Source of the DNA: DASXUG01 sp964620425
GTDB taxonomy: Bacteria > Pseudomonadota > Gammaproteobacteria > Burkholderiales > Methylophilaceae
DNA length: 64,000 nucleotides
Assembly (NCBI GenBank): GCA_964620425.1
Contig: CAZUGV010000003.1
Coordinates: forward strand, 124,001 to 188,000
Reading direction: 5' to 3'
Part shown: one piece after another, positions 24,040 to 33,714 of the stretch
Layout: every line of letters starts with the position of its first letter
Numbering within the stretch: the stretch's first letter is position 1
Notes under the pieces: generated by a model
Databases searched by the model: none
The model's input: only the letters and a program-made list of their open reading frames with translations
Told to the model about the DNA's origin: nothing
Program-made: the position numbers and the translations under genes

Positions 24040-25590
24040 ATGTTTAAAGAATTTAAGCGCGATTTACCTGCAAGTATCGTTGTGTTTTTTGTGGCATTAC
24101 CACTATGTTTGGGAATTGCACTTGCTTCGGGTGCACCATTATTTTCTGGTGTGATAGCAGGTATTGTTGGTGGAATTGTCGTTGGCTTGTTTAGTGGATC
24201 ACAATTAGGTGTTAGTGGTCCAGCCGCTGGGTTAGCGGTAATAGTATTGACAGCGATTAACACCTTAGGTAGTTATGAAACTTTTTTACTTGCAGTGGTT
24301 TTAGCGGGGTTGTTTCAGTACATGCTTGGCTTTTTTAAAGCTGGGTTTGTTGCTTATTTTGTGCCTTCTTCAGTGATTAAAGGGATGCTCACTGCCATTG
24401 GTTTACTCATTATAATGAAGCAAATTCCACATGCGTTTGGTTACTCTGCTGACTTTGAAGGTGACGATGCCTTTGAACAAAAAACAGGTGAGAATACTTT
24501 CACAGCAATCTCTAACGCATGGGATTACTTAACCCCTGGGGCGGTTACTATTGCACTCATTTCATTTGTGATATTAATCTTTTGGGATGCGGTGTTGACT
24601 AAGAAACACAAGTTTTTTCAAATACTGCAAGGTCCGATTGTTGTGGTTTTAGTCGGTATTGCCATGAACTTAGCATATCAAAATGGTGTATTGCCATTTA
24701 GTTTAGAAGAGAATCAAATTGTAAGTTTGCCTGTTGCTAATAATTTGGGTGACTTTATTAGCTTCTTCACTTATCCTGATTTTAGCCAATGGAGTAATGT
24801 AGCTGTTATCAAGACAGGAATTGTGATTGCGATTGTTGCAAGTTTAGAAACCCTTTTGTGTGTTGAGGCTACAGATAAGTTAGACCCGTCAAAGCGGGTG
24901 ACACCTACGAATCAAGAGCTTAAAGCACAAGGTTTGGGCAATATGCTTTCTGGTTTAGTCGGTGGTTTACCAGTAACGCAAGTGATTGTGCGTAGTTCTG
25001 CCAATATTACCTTTGGAGCGCAAACCAAATTATCTGCCATTTTACATGGCGTTTGGTTATTACTCAGCGCGATTACTATCGCTACTTACTTAAACTTAAT
25101 TCCTTTAGCTAGCCTAGCAACCATTTTAATTTTGGTTGGCTATAAATTAGCAAAACCAAGTTTATTTAAACAAATGTATGAGTTGGGCACAGAGCAATTT
25201 GTGCCATTTATCGTAACAATCGTTGCGATTGTATTTACAGACTTGCTAACTGGTATTGTGATGGGCTTGTTGTGTGGTTTGTTTTTCAGTCTGCGTCACA
25301 GTTATCTCAATACATACTCAATGAAAGATACAAGAACTACTACTGATGGTCGAGAAGTGCACCACTTTGTATTAGCTGAGGAGGTTTCATTCTTTAATAA
25401 AGCGAGCATTATCGAAGCCTTAGAAAAAGTACCGTCCAAGTCAAAAGTGATTATTGACTGCACCAACAGTAAGTCGATTGCCTACGACGTAGTAGAGTTT
25501 ATTCATGACTATCAACTACATGCTAAACTAAAAAACATTGAAGTAGAAACAATTGAATTTAATCCACCTAAACATTTATTAGGTCATTAA
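24040..25590 (+). CDS. SulP-family inorganic anion transporter (probable bicarbonate transporter)
   Basis: 516 residues with 10-12 membrane helices; the SulP start FKRDLPASIVVFFVALPLCLGIALASG is distinctive. A C-terminal STAS-like domain (KVIIDCTNSKSIAYDVVEFIHDY) is present. The carbonic anhydrase gene follows after 32 bases, which points to bicarbonate as a substrate; carboxylation steps of one-carbon metabolism would use it. RBS GGGAG precedes the ATG. It is the first backbone gene after the island complex. Confidence 0.9.
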   Translation: MFKEFKRDLPASIVVFFVALPLCLGIALASGAPLFSGVIAGIVGGIVVGLFSGSQLGVSGPAAGLAVIVLTAINTLGSYETFLLAVVLAGLFQYMLGFFKAGFVAYFVPSSVIKGMLTAIGLLIIMKQIPHAFGYSADFEGDDAFEQKTGENTFTAISNAWDYLTPGAVTIALISFVILIFWDAVLTKKHKFFQILQGPIVVVLVGIAMNLAYQNGVLPFSLEENQIVSLPVANNLGDFISFFTYPDFSQWSNVAVIKTGIVIAIVASLETLLCVEATDKLDPSKRVTPTNQELKAQGLGNMLSGLVGGLPVTQVIVRSSANITFGAQTKLSAILHGVWLLLSAITIATYLNLIPLASLATILILVGYKLAKPSLFKQMYELGTEQFVPFIVTIVAIVFTDLLTGIVMGLLCGLFFSLRHSYLNTYSMKDTRTTTDGREVHHFVLAEEVSFFNKASIIEALEKVPSKSKVIIDCTNSKSIAYDVVEFIHDYQLHAKLKNIEVETIEFNPPKHLLGH

Positions 25591-25622
25591 TCGAACATAT
25601 TTTATAAATTGGAGGAGTACTT

Positions 25623-26267
25623 ATGTATAAACACCCATTATTAGACCGTGAGAAAATGACGCCGCAAGAGGCTTTAGACATCTTGGTAGAAGGTAATAGT
25701 CGTTTTTTAACAGACCGTGAAGAAGATAAAGACTTTCAAGCATTGATACATATTACCAAAGATAAGCAACATCCATTTGCCTCGTTCCTAAGTTGCAGTG
25801 ATTCCCGCGCACCAGTGGAGTTGGTCTTTGATCAAGCATTAGGCGATGTATTTAGTGTGCGTTTAGCAGGCAATATTGCCTCAGACAAAGCGATAGGAAG
25901 TCTAGAGTTTGCTAGTAAATATCTAGGTAGTAAGTTGATCGTGGTGATGGGGCATACTTCGTGTGGCGCAGTGAAGGCCGCATGTGATAACTTTATGGAT
26001 GGACACATTGGTGAGATTATTAACTTAATTAAGCCGGCCATCAGGTATGAAACAAGTATTACTTCGCCAGAAGAGCGTTGCTCTAAAAACCCAGTGTTCG
26101 TGGAAAAAATTAACCGCTTAAGCGTGCAACATCAAATTGACACCATTATCCGTTGCAGTGATATTGTTGCCGACATGATTGAAGCGAAACAAATCGCCAT
26201 TATTGGTGCTGTGTATGATATTTCAACTGGGAAAGTAGATTTTATAGAAGAGTCTTACGTACATTAG
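25623..26267 (+). CDS. can: Beta-class carbonic anhydrase
   Basis: 214 residues. The zinc ligands and catalytic dyad are visible in SFLSCSDSRAPVELVFD (Cys, Asp-Arg) and MGHTSCGAVKAACD (His, Cys). It interconverts CO2 and bicarbonate in the cytoplasm. It is co-transcribed with the SulP transporter (RBS GGAGGAG about 8 bases upstream) and followed by a strong terminator. Confidence 0.93.
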   Translation: MYKHPLLDREKMTPQEALDILVEGNSRFLTDREEDKDFQALIHITKDKQHPFASFLSCSDSRAPVELVFDQALGDVFSVRLAGNIASDKAIGSLEFASKYLGSKLIVVMGHTSCGAVKAACDNFMDGHIGEIINLIKPAIRYETSITSPEERCSKNPVFVEKINRLSVQHQIDTIIRCSDIVADMIEAKQIAIIGAVYDISTGKVDFIEESYVH

Positions 26268-26293
26268 TATTTAATCGTTAGACTTTATATAAT

Positions 26294-26326
26294 AAAAGGC
26301 TTAAGAAAATTGCTTAAGCCTTTTTT
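26294..26326 (+). terminator. Rho-independent terminator after carbonic anhydrase gene
   Basis: AAAAGGCTTAAG and CTTAAGCCTTTT form a 12-bp stem with loop AAAATTG, followed by T residues. Confidence 0.9.
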
Positions 26327-26474
26327 GTAATCAAGTATTTAGTGGGTCTAGTCGTGTAAAAGGCAGCAATTGCAGGTTTTTTATTGCGGACTAAGATACA
26401 AAGTTTTACAAAAATTTGATTTTTAGCATGTTAGTCTCGCTTAGTCAGAATTTACTTTCATATATAATGTTCCG

Positions 26475-29400
26475 ATGAAGCAAAAATCTAGTTTATCTTC
26501 GAGACTGTTCCAGTCCAACATCTTGCATGTGAGTTTGCTTGTCTTGGTTTATTTGCTATATGCGCAACTGCATATGCACTTTGTTGATAGGTATCCCTTT
26601 TTTAACTATTTATCCCTCCCTAGTGGGTTTGCGCTTGCCATGCTGTTGCTGTGTGGTATGCGGGTTAGCTTGGGTTTGTTGATAGGCGTTGTGTTGGCAG
26701 CCATAAGTATGCCGCAGTTGTTGGCGGGATCTCCAGTTAAGTTGGCGAGTTATGTTTTATCTGGTCTGTTTGAGCCTATATTCGCTTTTTATATCCTTAA
26801 ATCTTTATTGCGTTTTGATGCGGCTAATTTGCGACTACGTGATTTGTTTGCTTTTTTTAACTTGGTGCTTTTTACCCCGCTGGTTTCAGTAGCTTGTTAT
26901 ATTTTAGAGGCTTATCTATCTGGTTCGCTTGAGTTGAGTTTAATGCAAGTTGAGCTTATCCATATCTGGCAACGAAATGCACTCAGTTATTTGCTGTTCA
27001 CGCCATTTGTGCTTTCTCTGTTTTACAATCAATCTGTACGTTGGACTAAGTTTAGGGTGTTAGAGCTGAGTGTTTTAAGTGCTTTACTCGTGATTTTATG
27101 CGCATTTGTTTTTTTTGATGCCATCCCGATGCTACAAGGCTCTATATTGCAACCTAAAGCTTTTATGTTGTTCCCTCTAGCAATGTGGGCTGCGCTTAGT
27201 TTTAATCAGCGCGGCAGTAGTACTAGTGTGTTACTAATCGCAGTGGCTGGCTTGGTTGGCGCTAGTCAGCATTTAGGGGTGTATGCGATAAATTTTGAGG
27301 GCGATGATTTGAGTAACTACGGCATGTTTATGTTGTTGCTCGCAGTGACTGGTAGCACACTTTCTGTGCTCAACGTTGGTAAAATCAACTCCGAAGAGCG
27401 GTTAAAAGAGCAACTGCATGTTTATGATACCTTGCTTTCCGCCCAAGCAGATGCTGGGGAGGGCGTAGTGATTATTGATGGTGGCAAAATCTCTTATTTC
27501 AATGAAGCCTTTTCGCGCATCGTAGGCTATGGCGTTGAGGATATCAAGATAGGCTCTAATTTTTTCAGTTTAATTCATCCCTACGATAGAGAGCGTGTAA
27601 GAGCAGCCTATTTGCAGCGAATGGATGGCTTAAATGTGCCTAGACGTTATGATACTTTGGTATTGGCCAAAGATGGCAGTACTGTGCCTGTTGAGGTTGC
27701 AGCGGCATCCTTTAGAGATGGAAGTGGTCGCGTGGTGGTGCTGATGTCAGATATTAGTCAGCGTAAAAAAGCAGAAATTGCGCTAACGCAAAGCCAAACC
27801 CAGTATCGTGAGTTGGTTGAATCTGTGCATGCGGTAGTATGCCGTTCAGATATTCAGGGTAAATTTACCTTTGTCAGTCATGAGGCCGAGGCCTTGTTAG
27901 GTTTCCCCCTTGCGCGTTGGACGCAGTCAAGCAGTTTCTGGCGTGATCAAATTCATCCAGATGATCAAGCTTGGGTGATTGAGTTTTATCAGGTAGAAGC
28001 TGTTAAGTTAGAAAGCTTTACTTTTGAGTATCGTATGTTAGCCGCAGAAAACCGTGTGGTTTGGGTGCAACACATGGTAAAAGTGATTCCTAACCAGTCT
28101 GGAACAAAGCCGTTAGAGTTAGTTGGCGTCATGCTGGATGTGACCGAGCGTAAAGAGGCTGAGGCAAGTTTACGTTTATCTCGGCAAGTGTTTGAGCATA
28201 CCGTTGAAGGTATTGTTATTACCGATGTTGATTTTCATGTGCTTGAGGTGAACACAGCTTACTCCAAAATTACAGGCTATAAACGTGAGGAAATCATAGG
28301 TCATCCATTTAAAGTATTTAGCACTGGTTTGCATGACCGCAAGTTTTACGATTCTATTTGGTATCGCATTGAGCATCAAGGTCAATGGGTGGGGGAGATT
28401 TGGAATTTGCGTAAAAACGGAGAGCAATATCCCGAGTGGCTGTCAATAAGTGCGGTGCATGATCACAAAGGCGTGGTGCAAAATTATGTGGCGGTGATGA
28501 GTGATATTACGCAACGTAAGCGTTCTGAGGAGCGGCTTCAGTTTTTAGCTAACCATGATGCATTGACGCAATTACCAAATCGGGCACTGATGCATGAACG
28601 TGGTGATCTAGCAGTCGTGCGTGCGAATCGTAACCAGACTAAAATCGCCGTGTTATTTATTGACTTAGATCGGTTTAAAATTATTAACGATACCCTAGGA
28701 CATCAATCTGGCGATATGTTGTTGCAAGAGGTGGCTAGACGTTTACGTGAATGTTTGCGCGAAACTGACTTTGTGGCACGGCAGGGTGGCGATGAGTTTG
28801 TGGTGATTATTGAGAATTTTGAGCATTCTCAATATCTCACATCTGTCGCGCAAAAAATCATGTCTGTGCTGGCGCAGCCTCTAGTTTTGATGAACCAGGA
28901 GTTACATGTAAGTGCGAGTATTGGCATTAGCGTGTATCCAGAAGATGGCGTGGATATTTTTACCTTGCTAAAACATGCAGATGTGGCGATGTATCGCGCT
29001 AAAGAGAGTGGCAAAAATGCATTCCATTTTTATGCTGCGGAAAACAATCAGCACAGTGTAGAGTTGTTGGCGCTTGAAAGTAGTTTGTGTCGAGCAGTTG
29101 AACGGAATGAGCTACGTTTGCATTATCAACCTAAAATTGATTTACGCACCAATGAAATTGTTGGCGCTGAAGCACTGATACGTTGGCAACATTTAGACTT
29201 AGGTCTGCTATCACCCTCTCAATTTATCGCGTTAGCGGAAGAAACGGGCTTAATTATTGAGATAGGTGCATGGGTGATGCAAGAGGCTTGTAAACATGCA
29301 CAATCTTGGCAACAATATGCTCAAAGTAATATAAACACCAATATTCGTGTGGCGGTGAATTTATCAGCTCGTCAGTTTCGGGAAGATGGGCTGCATAAAA

Positions 29401-29888
29401 CCATTGCAGATGCCTTGGTTGAAAGCGGTCTTAGTGCAGAATGCTTGGAGTTGGAAATTACAGAAAGCATGATTATGCAAAATGCGGAACGCGCCAATTT
29501 GTTGTTGCAACACTTTAGAAAGTTAGGCGCACATGTGCTAATCGATGATTTTGGTACGGGTTATTCATCACTCAGTTATTTGAAACAATTCCCTATAGAT
29601 TCATTAAAAATTGATCGTTCATTTGTGTGTGATATACCAGAAGACAAAGATGATATGGCGATTACTCAAGCGATTATCGCTATGGCGCATAGTTTAAATC
29701 TGAAAGTGGTAGCGGAGGGCGTGGAAACGCAAGCGCAGTTTGATTTCTTAAAACACCAAGATTGTGACCAAGTACAAGGTTATATTTACAGTGAGCCCGT
29801 GACAAATGATGCGTTTATCGAGTTGCTTCAGGCGCAACCGATTAAACAATGGTTAGCCATCAATCGTACACTCACTCTAGTTTCGTAA
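26475..29888 (+). CDS. MASE1-PAS-GGDEF-EAL cyclic-di-GMP enzyme
   Basis: 1137 residues: an N-terminal multi-helix MASE1-like membrane sensor (about 1-310), three PAS/PAC units (about 320-685), a GGDEF domain (RQGGDEFVVII) and an EAL domain (GAEALIRWQH, DDFGTGYSS). An inhibitory-site RETD motif stands exactly five residues before GGDEF. Both catalytic motifs look intact, so it could both make and degrade cyclic di-GMP. No partner gene adjoins; output is probably biofilm or exopolysaccharide control, for which the window has a large locus at 40-52 kb. Confidence 0.93.
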   Translation: MKQKSSLSSRLFQSNILHVSLLVLVYLLYAQLHMHFVDRYPFFNYLSLPSGFALAMLLLCGMRVSLGLLIGVVLAAISMPQLLAGSPVKLASYVLSGLFEPIFAFYILKSLLRFDAANLRLRDLFAFFNLVLFTPLVSVACYILEAYLSGSLELSLMQVELIHIWQRNALSYLLFTPFVLSLFYNQSVRWTKFRVLELSVLSALLVILCAFVFFDAIPMLQGSILQPKAFMLFPLAMWAALSFNQRGSSTSVLLIAVAGLVGASQHLGVYAINFEGDDLSNYGMFMLLLAVTGSTLSVLNVGKINSEERLKEQLHVYDTLLSAQADAGEGVVIIDGGKISYFNEAFSRIVGYGVEDIKIGSNFFSLIHPYDRERVRAAYLQRMDGLNVPRRYDTLVLAKDGSTVPVEVAAASFRDGSGRVVVLMSDISQRKKAEIALTQSQTQYRELVESVHAVVCRSDIQGKFTFVSHEAEALLGFPLARWTQSSSFWRDQIHPDDQAWVIEFYQVEAVKLESFTFEYRMLAAENRVVWVQHMVKVIPNQSGTKPLELVGVMLDVTERKEAEASLRLSRQVFEHTVEGIVITDVDFHVLEVNTAYSKITGYKREEIIGHPFKVFSTGLHDRKFYDSIWYRIEHQGQWVGEIWNLRKNGEQYPEWLSISAVHDHKGVVQNYVAVMSDITQRKRSEERLQFLANHDALTQLPNRALMHERGDLAVVRANRNQTKIAVLFIDLDRFKIINDTLGHQSGDMLLQEVARRLRECLRETDFVARQGGDEFVVIIENFEHSQYLTSVAQKIMSVLAQPLVLMNQELHVSASIGISVYPEDGVDIFTLLKHADVAMYRAKESGKNAFHFYAAENNQHSVELLALESSLCRAVERNELRLHYQPKIDLRTNEIVGAEALIRWQHLDLGLLSPSQFIALAEETGLIIEIGAWVMQEACKHAQSWQQYAQSNINTNIRVAVNLSARQFREDGLHKTIADALVESGLSAECLELEITESMIMQNAERANLLLQHFRKLGAHVLIDDFGTGYSSLSYLKQFPIDSLKIDRSFVCDIPEDKDDMAITQAIIAMAHSLNLKVVAEGVETQAQFDFLKHQDCDQVQGYIYSEPVTNDAFIELLQAQPIKQWLAINRTLTLVS

Positions 29889-29931
29889 AGTATTTCTTAA
29901 AACTAACCCGAAATCCAATAGGATTCGTTTG

Positions 29932-30273
29932 TTAGCGATGCCCCTCTTTAGCCATATTGATACTGTATTTGGGGATTTCGACCACTAAATCAGTATCGGC
30001 GACAATGGCTTGGCAAGAGAGGCGTGACAGTGGCTCTAAGCCCCAGGCTTTGTCTAATAAATCTTCTTCATTTTCTTCAGCATCATTCAGGCTTTTGTAG
30101 CCCTCGCGCACAATCACGTGGCAGGTGGTGCAGGCGCATACTTTGTCACAGGCGTGGTCGATGTCGATGTCATGGTTGAGCAGCGCATCGCAAATTGAGG
30201 TGCCTTTTTCGGCCTGAATGACTGTGCCTTCGGGACAGAGCTCTACGTGCGGGAGTACGATGATTTGTGGCAT
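29932..30273 (-). CDS. fdx: Isc-type 2Fe-2S ferredoxin
   Basis: 113 residues with the adrenodoxin-type cysteine pattern HACDKVCACTTCHV and LSRLSCQAIV. It supplies electrons for Fe-S assembly. Last gene of the isc operon, 14 bases after hscA; no iscX follows. Confidence 0.94.
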   Translation of the reverse strand: MPQIIVLPHVELCPEGTVIQAEKGTSICDALLNHDIDIDHACDKVCACTTCHVIVREGYKSLNDAEENEEDLLDKAWGLEPLSRLSCQAIVADTDLVVEIPKYSINMAKEGHR

Positions 30274-30287
30274 GGTCAGTTCTCTAT

Positions 30288-32186
30288 TTATAAAGCTAGC
30301 GTGTTGAGGTCTTGGCCAGCCAAGGCGTTTTTCACTGAGGCATCCATGCGTTTGGCAGCAAAAGCTTCTGTCGCATGGTTAAGCGCTTCGGTGGCTTGGT
30401 GAATGCCGTGGCTGTCTTCAGTGCTATATAATGCTTTGAGGGCATCCATTTGCGTAAGTATGCTTTGTTTTTCTGCGCTACTTAACAGAGTTTCACCGTC
30501 TTTATCTAAGGCTACTTTAATGGCTTCTAATAAACGCTCGGCATCGACAATCGCTTCGCGCAAAGCACGCGCTTTTTTATCAGCCTCAGCTGCGCCAAAA
30601 GATGATTTTAGCATGGTGGTAATTTCATCTTCAGTCAGACCATAAGAGGGTTTCACTACGATATTTGCTTCAACGCCACTGGTTTGCTCACGCGCGCTAA
30701 CTGAAAGCAAGCCATCGGCATCCACTTGAAAGGTTACGCGGATACGCGCAGCACCTGCGGGCATGGGGGGGATGCCGCGTAGCTCAAATTGTGCCAGCGA
30801 GCGGCAGTCGCTCACTAACTCGCGCTCACCTTGTAGCACTTGTATGCTCATGGCGGTTTGGCCATCTTTAAAGGTGGTGAAGTCTTGCGCTTTTGCAATC
30901 GGTAGCGTGGAGTTACGCGGAATCACTTTTTCCACCAAGCCGCCCATGGTTTCTAAACCGAGCGAGAGCGGGGTGACATCGAGTAGCAGCAAATCATCAT
31001 CGCTGCGGTTGCCAGCCAGCACATTGGCTTGTATGGCTGCCCCTAGCGCTACGACTTTATCGGGGTCTAAGTTGGTGAGTGGTTCTTGCCCAAAATATTC
31101 TTGTACTGCCTGACGAATATGCGGCATGCGCGTTGCGCCGCCGACTAATACCACGCCTTTGATTTCATCTAGGCTTAAACCTGCGTCACGCATGGCTTTA
31201 CGCGTTGGGGCGAGTGTTTTAATCACTAAGTTTTGGGTGAGTTCTACAAACTGAGGTGCGGTTAGTGTGACATCGACAAATATGCCATTGCTGAGTTTGC
31301 AGGTGATTTGCGCATCAAAATTATCTGTAAGCCATTCTTTAGCTTGGCGTGCTTTTGTGAGCAATAGACGTGTATCTTCTTCATTCAGCGGCGTAAATTG
31401 TTTAGCACTTTCTCGAACTGTGTCCAGTATCCAACAATAAATACGGTGATCAAAATCATCACCACCAAGCGCAGAATCGCCATTGGTTGCCAGCACTTCA
31501 AATACGCCTTTTGACAGACGCAGAATAGAAATATCAAAAGTGCCGCCACCGAGGTCATAAATCACGTATATGCCTTCTGCGGCATTATCTAAACCGTAAG
31601 CAACTGCAGCAGCAGTAGGCTCGTTGAGTAGGCGTAGTACATGCAAGCCTGCTAAGCGGGCGGCATCTTTAGTGGCTTGGCGCTGTGCATCATCAAAATA
31701 GGCGGGTACAGTAATCACTGCGCCTGTCAGTTCACCGCCCAGCGCTTTTTCAGCACGGGTTTTGAGTGTTTTTAAAATATCAGCAGAAATTTCTACTGGG
31801 CTTTTTAAGCCTGCACGTGTTTCTATTTGTAACATGCGCGTGGCTTGCTCGTTTGATGCATCTACAAATTTATATGGGATATGTGCTCTATCGGCAATAT
31901 CTTTAAGGTTGCGCCCCATAAAGCGTTTAACGGAGACAATGGTGTTGACTGGGTCGTGGCTTTGCTGCGCTTGCGCTTCATGTCCAACAATTATTTCGCC
32001 TTGGTCTAAGTAGCGCACGACAGAGGGCAACAAGGCGTGGCCATGCTCATCTTGTAACACTGTGCTCATGCCGCTGCGCACTGTGGCAACAAGCGAGTTG
32101 GTTGTGCCTAAATCAATGCCTACCGCCAGCCTGTGCTGGTGTGGGGCGGCTGACATGCCAGGTTCTGAAATTTGTAGTAGTGCCAT
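30288..32186 (-). CDS. hscA: HscA, Hsp70-type chaperone for Fe-S cluster transfer
   Basis: 632 residues: Hsp70 ATPase domain (VGIDLGTTNSLVA, YDLGGGTFDISIL, VLVGGATRMPHIR) and substrate domain. It recognises the LPPVK motif of IscU, which is present in the IscU of this operon. It lies 15 bases from hscB. Confidence 0.96.
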   Translation of the reverse strand: MALLQISEPGMSAAPHQHRLAVGIDLGTTNSLVATVRSGMSTVLQDEHGHALLPSVVRYLDQGEIIVGHEAQAQQSHDPVNTIVSVKRFMGRNLKDIADRAHIPYKFVDASNEQATRMLQIETRAGLKSPVEISADILKTLKTRAEKALGGELTGAVITVPAYFDDAQRQATKDAARLAGLHVLRLLNEPTAAAVAYGLDNAAEGIYVIYDLGGGTFDISILRLSKGVFEVLATNGDSALGGDDFDHRIYCWILDTVRESAKQFTPLNEEDTRLLLTKARQAKEWLTDNFDAQITCKLSNGIFVDVTLTAPQFVELTQNLVIKTLAPTRKAMRDAGLSLDEIKGVVLVGGATRMPHIRQAVQEYFGQEPLTNLDPDKVVALGAAIQANVLAGNRSDDDLLLLDVTPLSLGLETMGGLVEKVIPRNSTLPIAKAQDFTTFKDGQTAMSIQVLQGERELVSDCRSLAQFELRGIPPMPAGAARIRVTFQVDADGLLSVSAREQTSGVEANIVVKPSYGLTEDEITTMLKSSFGAAEADKKARALREAIVDAERLLEAIKVALDKDGETLLSSAEKQSILTQMDALKALYSTEDSHGIHQATEALNHATEAFAAKRMDASVKNALAGQDLNTLAL

Positions 32187-32201
32187 AATTAATTTTCTAA
32201 A

Positions 32202-32723
32202 CTAGCTTTCTAATCGGGCAATGATATTGCCTACATCCGCGCTTACTTTATCAATAAAGCTTAATTTGCGCACGATTTGAGCAGCTTCTGCTAGGGTGTT
32301 TGCATCGGATAAAGCAGCCGCTAAGTTGAGTTGTAGCGATTTTGCAACGCTTTTCATCATGCTGAGTTGCGTGTCTAAAGCATTGATGTCTTTTGCGTCT
32401 TCTGCTTCTTCAATCGCTTCGCGCCACTCCATCTGCGTCATTAAAAAATCTGCAGGCATGGCTGTGTTGCGTTCTTCGTTTGTTTGTACGCCACTTAATT
32501 GCAACAAATAACGCGCGCGTGAGGTGGGGTGCTTGAGCGTTTGATAAGCTTCATTAGCCAGTGTTGCGGTCTGCATAGATTGCAAGCGTTCGGCTGGGCT
32601 AGCGGTAACAAACTTGTCAGGATGAACTTCCGCTTGAATTTTGCGGAAGTTTGCATCTAGCAAGCTTAAATCAATGTCATATTGGGCAGGTAGCCGAAAA
32701 AACTCAAAGTAACTTTGGCTCAC
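32202..32723 (-). CDS. hscB: HscB, J-domain co-chaperone
   Basis: 173 residues when started at the GTG at 32723, giving MSQSYFEFFRLPAQYDIDL, which matches the usual HscB start. The GTG overlaps the iscA stop (GTGA), an arrangement for translational coupling; an ATG at 32750 would sit inside iscA and add unconserved residues. The J-domain HPD is at EVHPDKF. It delivers IscU to HscA. Confidence 0.92.
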   Translation of the reverse strand: MSQSYFEFFRLPAQYDIDLSLLDANFRKIQAEVHPDKFVTASPAERLQSMQTATLANEAYQTLKHPTSRARYLLQLSGVQTNEERNTAMPADFLMTQMEWREAIEEAEDAKDINALDTQLSMMKSVAKSLQLNLAAALSDANTLAEAAQIVRKLSFIDKVSADVGNIIARLES

Positions 32724-33043
32724 ACCGTAAAACTTTCTCCGCAACCGCACTCATCTTTTACGTTAGGGTTGTTAAATTTAAACCCTTCGTTTAAGCCTTC
32801 TTTGGTGAAGTCTAGCTCAGTGCCGTCGATATACACCAAGCTTTTAGGGTCAACAATCACCTTGACGCCATGGCTTTCAAACGCCATGTCTTCTTCATGC
32901 ATTTCGTCCACAAACTCGAGTGTATAGGCCATGCCTGAGCAGCCTGTGGTTTTAACACCCAAGCGTAAACCTATGCCTTTGCCACGGTTAGCTAAAAACT
33001 TTTCAACGCGGTTGGCCGCAGTTTCTGTGAGTGTAATTGCCAT
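32720..33043 (-). CDS. iscA: IscA, A-type Fe-S carrier
   Basis: 107 residues from the ATG at 33043 (MAITLTETAA); longer upstream starts would run into iscU. The three conserved cysteines are in KTTGCSGMAY and DECGCGESF. It carries Fe-S clusters to apo-targets. It starts one base after the iscU stop codon. Confidence 0.95.
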   Translation of the reverse strand: MAITLTETAANRVEKFLANRGKGIGLRLGVKTTGCSGMAYTLEFVDEMHEEDMAFESHGVKVIVDPKSLVYIDGTELDFTKEGLNEGFKFNNPNVKDECGCGESFTV

Positions 33044-33044
33044 G

Positions 33045-33440
33045 TTATGCCGCTTCTTTATTTGCTTGCTTAGCCTTAATGTCTGCAACTGCTGCTTTAA
33101 TGGCATCTTCAGCTAATACTGAGCAGTGAATTTTAACAGGTGGCAAAGCAAGCTCTTCTGCGATTTCAGAGTTTTTAATCGCATATGCTTCCTCAATGGT
33201 GCGGCCTTTCAACCACTCAGTGACGAGTGAACTAGAAGCAATAGCAGAACCGCAACCATAGGTTTTGAATTTTGCATCTTCAATAATGCCTGCGTCGTTT
33301 ACTTTAATCATCAACTTCATCACGTCGCCGCAAGCAGGTGCACCCACCATGCCAGTGCCTACGTTTGGGTCGTTTTTGTCTAAAGAACCAACGTTACGTG
33401 GGTTTTCATAATGATCTAAAACTTTGTCTGAATATGCCAT
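33045..33440 (-). CDS. iscU: IscU, Fe-S cluster scaffold
   Basis: 131 residues with cysteines in GAPACGDVMKL, YGCGSAIASSS and IHCSVLAEDA and the HscA-binding LPPVK just before the third. Highly conserved. It is separated from iscS by 274 bases containing hairpins, an unusually wide gap for an isc operon. Confidence 0.97.
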   Translation of the reverse strand: MAYSDKVLDHYENPRNVGSLDKNDPNVGTGMVGAPACGDVMKLMIKVNDAGIIEDAKFKTYGCGSAIASSSLVTEWLKGRTIEEAYAIKNSEIAEELALPPVKIHCSVLAEDAIKAAVADIKAKQANKEAA

Positions 33441-33479
33441 CTCAACACTCCTTAAAATTAAAATGCTTCACAACTTCTG

Positions 33480-33714
33480 CGTTAGTTCGGCTTGCCGTAC
33501 TAAACGTACTGTCTTCGCCTCACTGCCTTGAATTTGTTTTGCCTTTTAATTTTTTCAATAAAAATTTCTAATAAATACGCTTACATCAAAATTACTTAAT
33601 AACAAAACCTTCGATAATTTAAGATTTGTTTGGCTGACTAGGCGGGTGGCGGCGACGTTTAGTTTTTCTAAACGAGCTGACAGCCAACAACGTCAGACGA
33701 ACAAAGATAAATTA
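33480..33714. repeat. Hairpin-rich intergenic DNA between iscS and iscU
   Basis: CGTTTAG (33656-33662) and CTAAACG (33668-33674) form a 7-bp stem with a T5 loop, nested inside TTGGCTG (from about 33629) paired with CAGCCAA (33681-33687). A second structured stretch lies at 33480-33530 (GCGTTAGTTCGGCTTGCCGT). These look like dispersed extragenic hairpin elements; whether they recur in the genome cannot be seen here. Confidence 0.5.
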
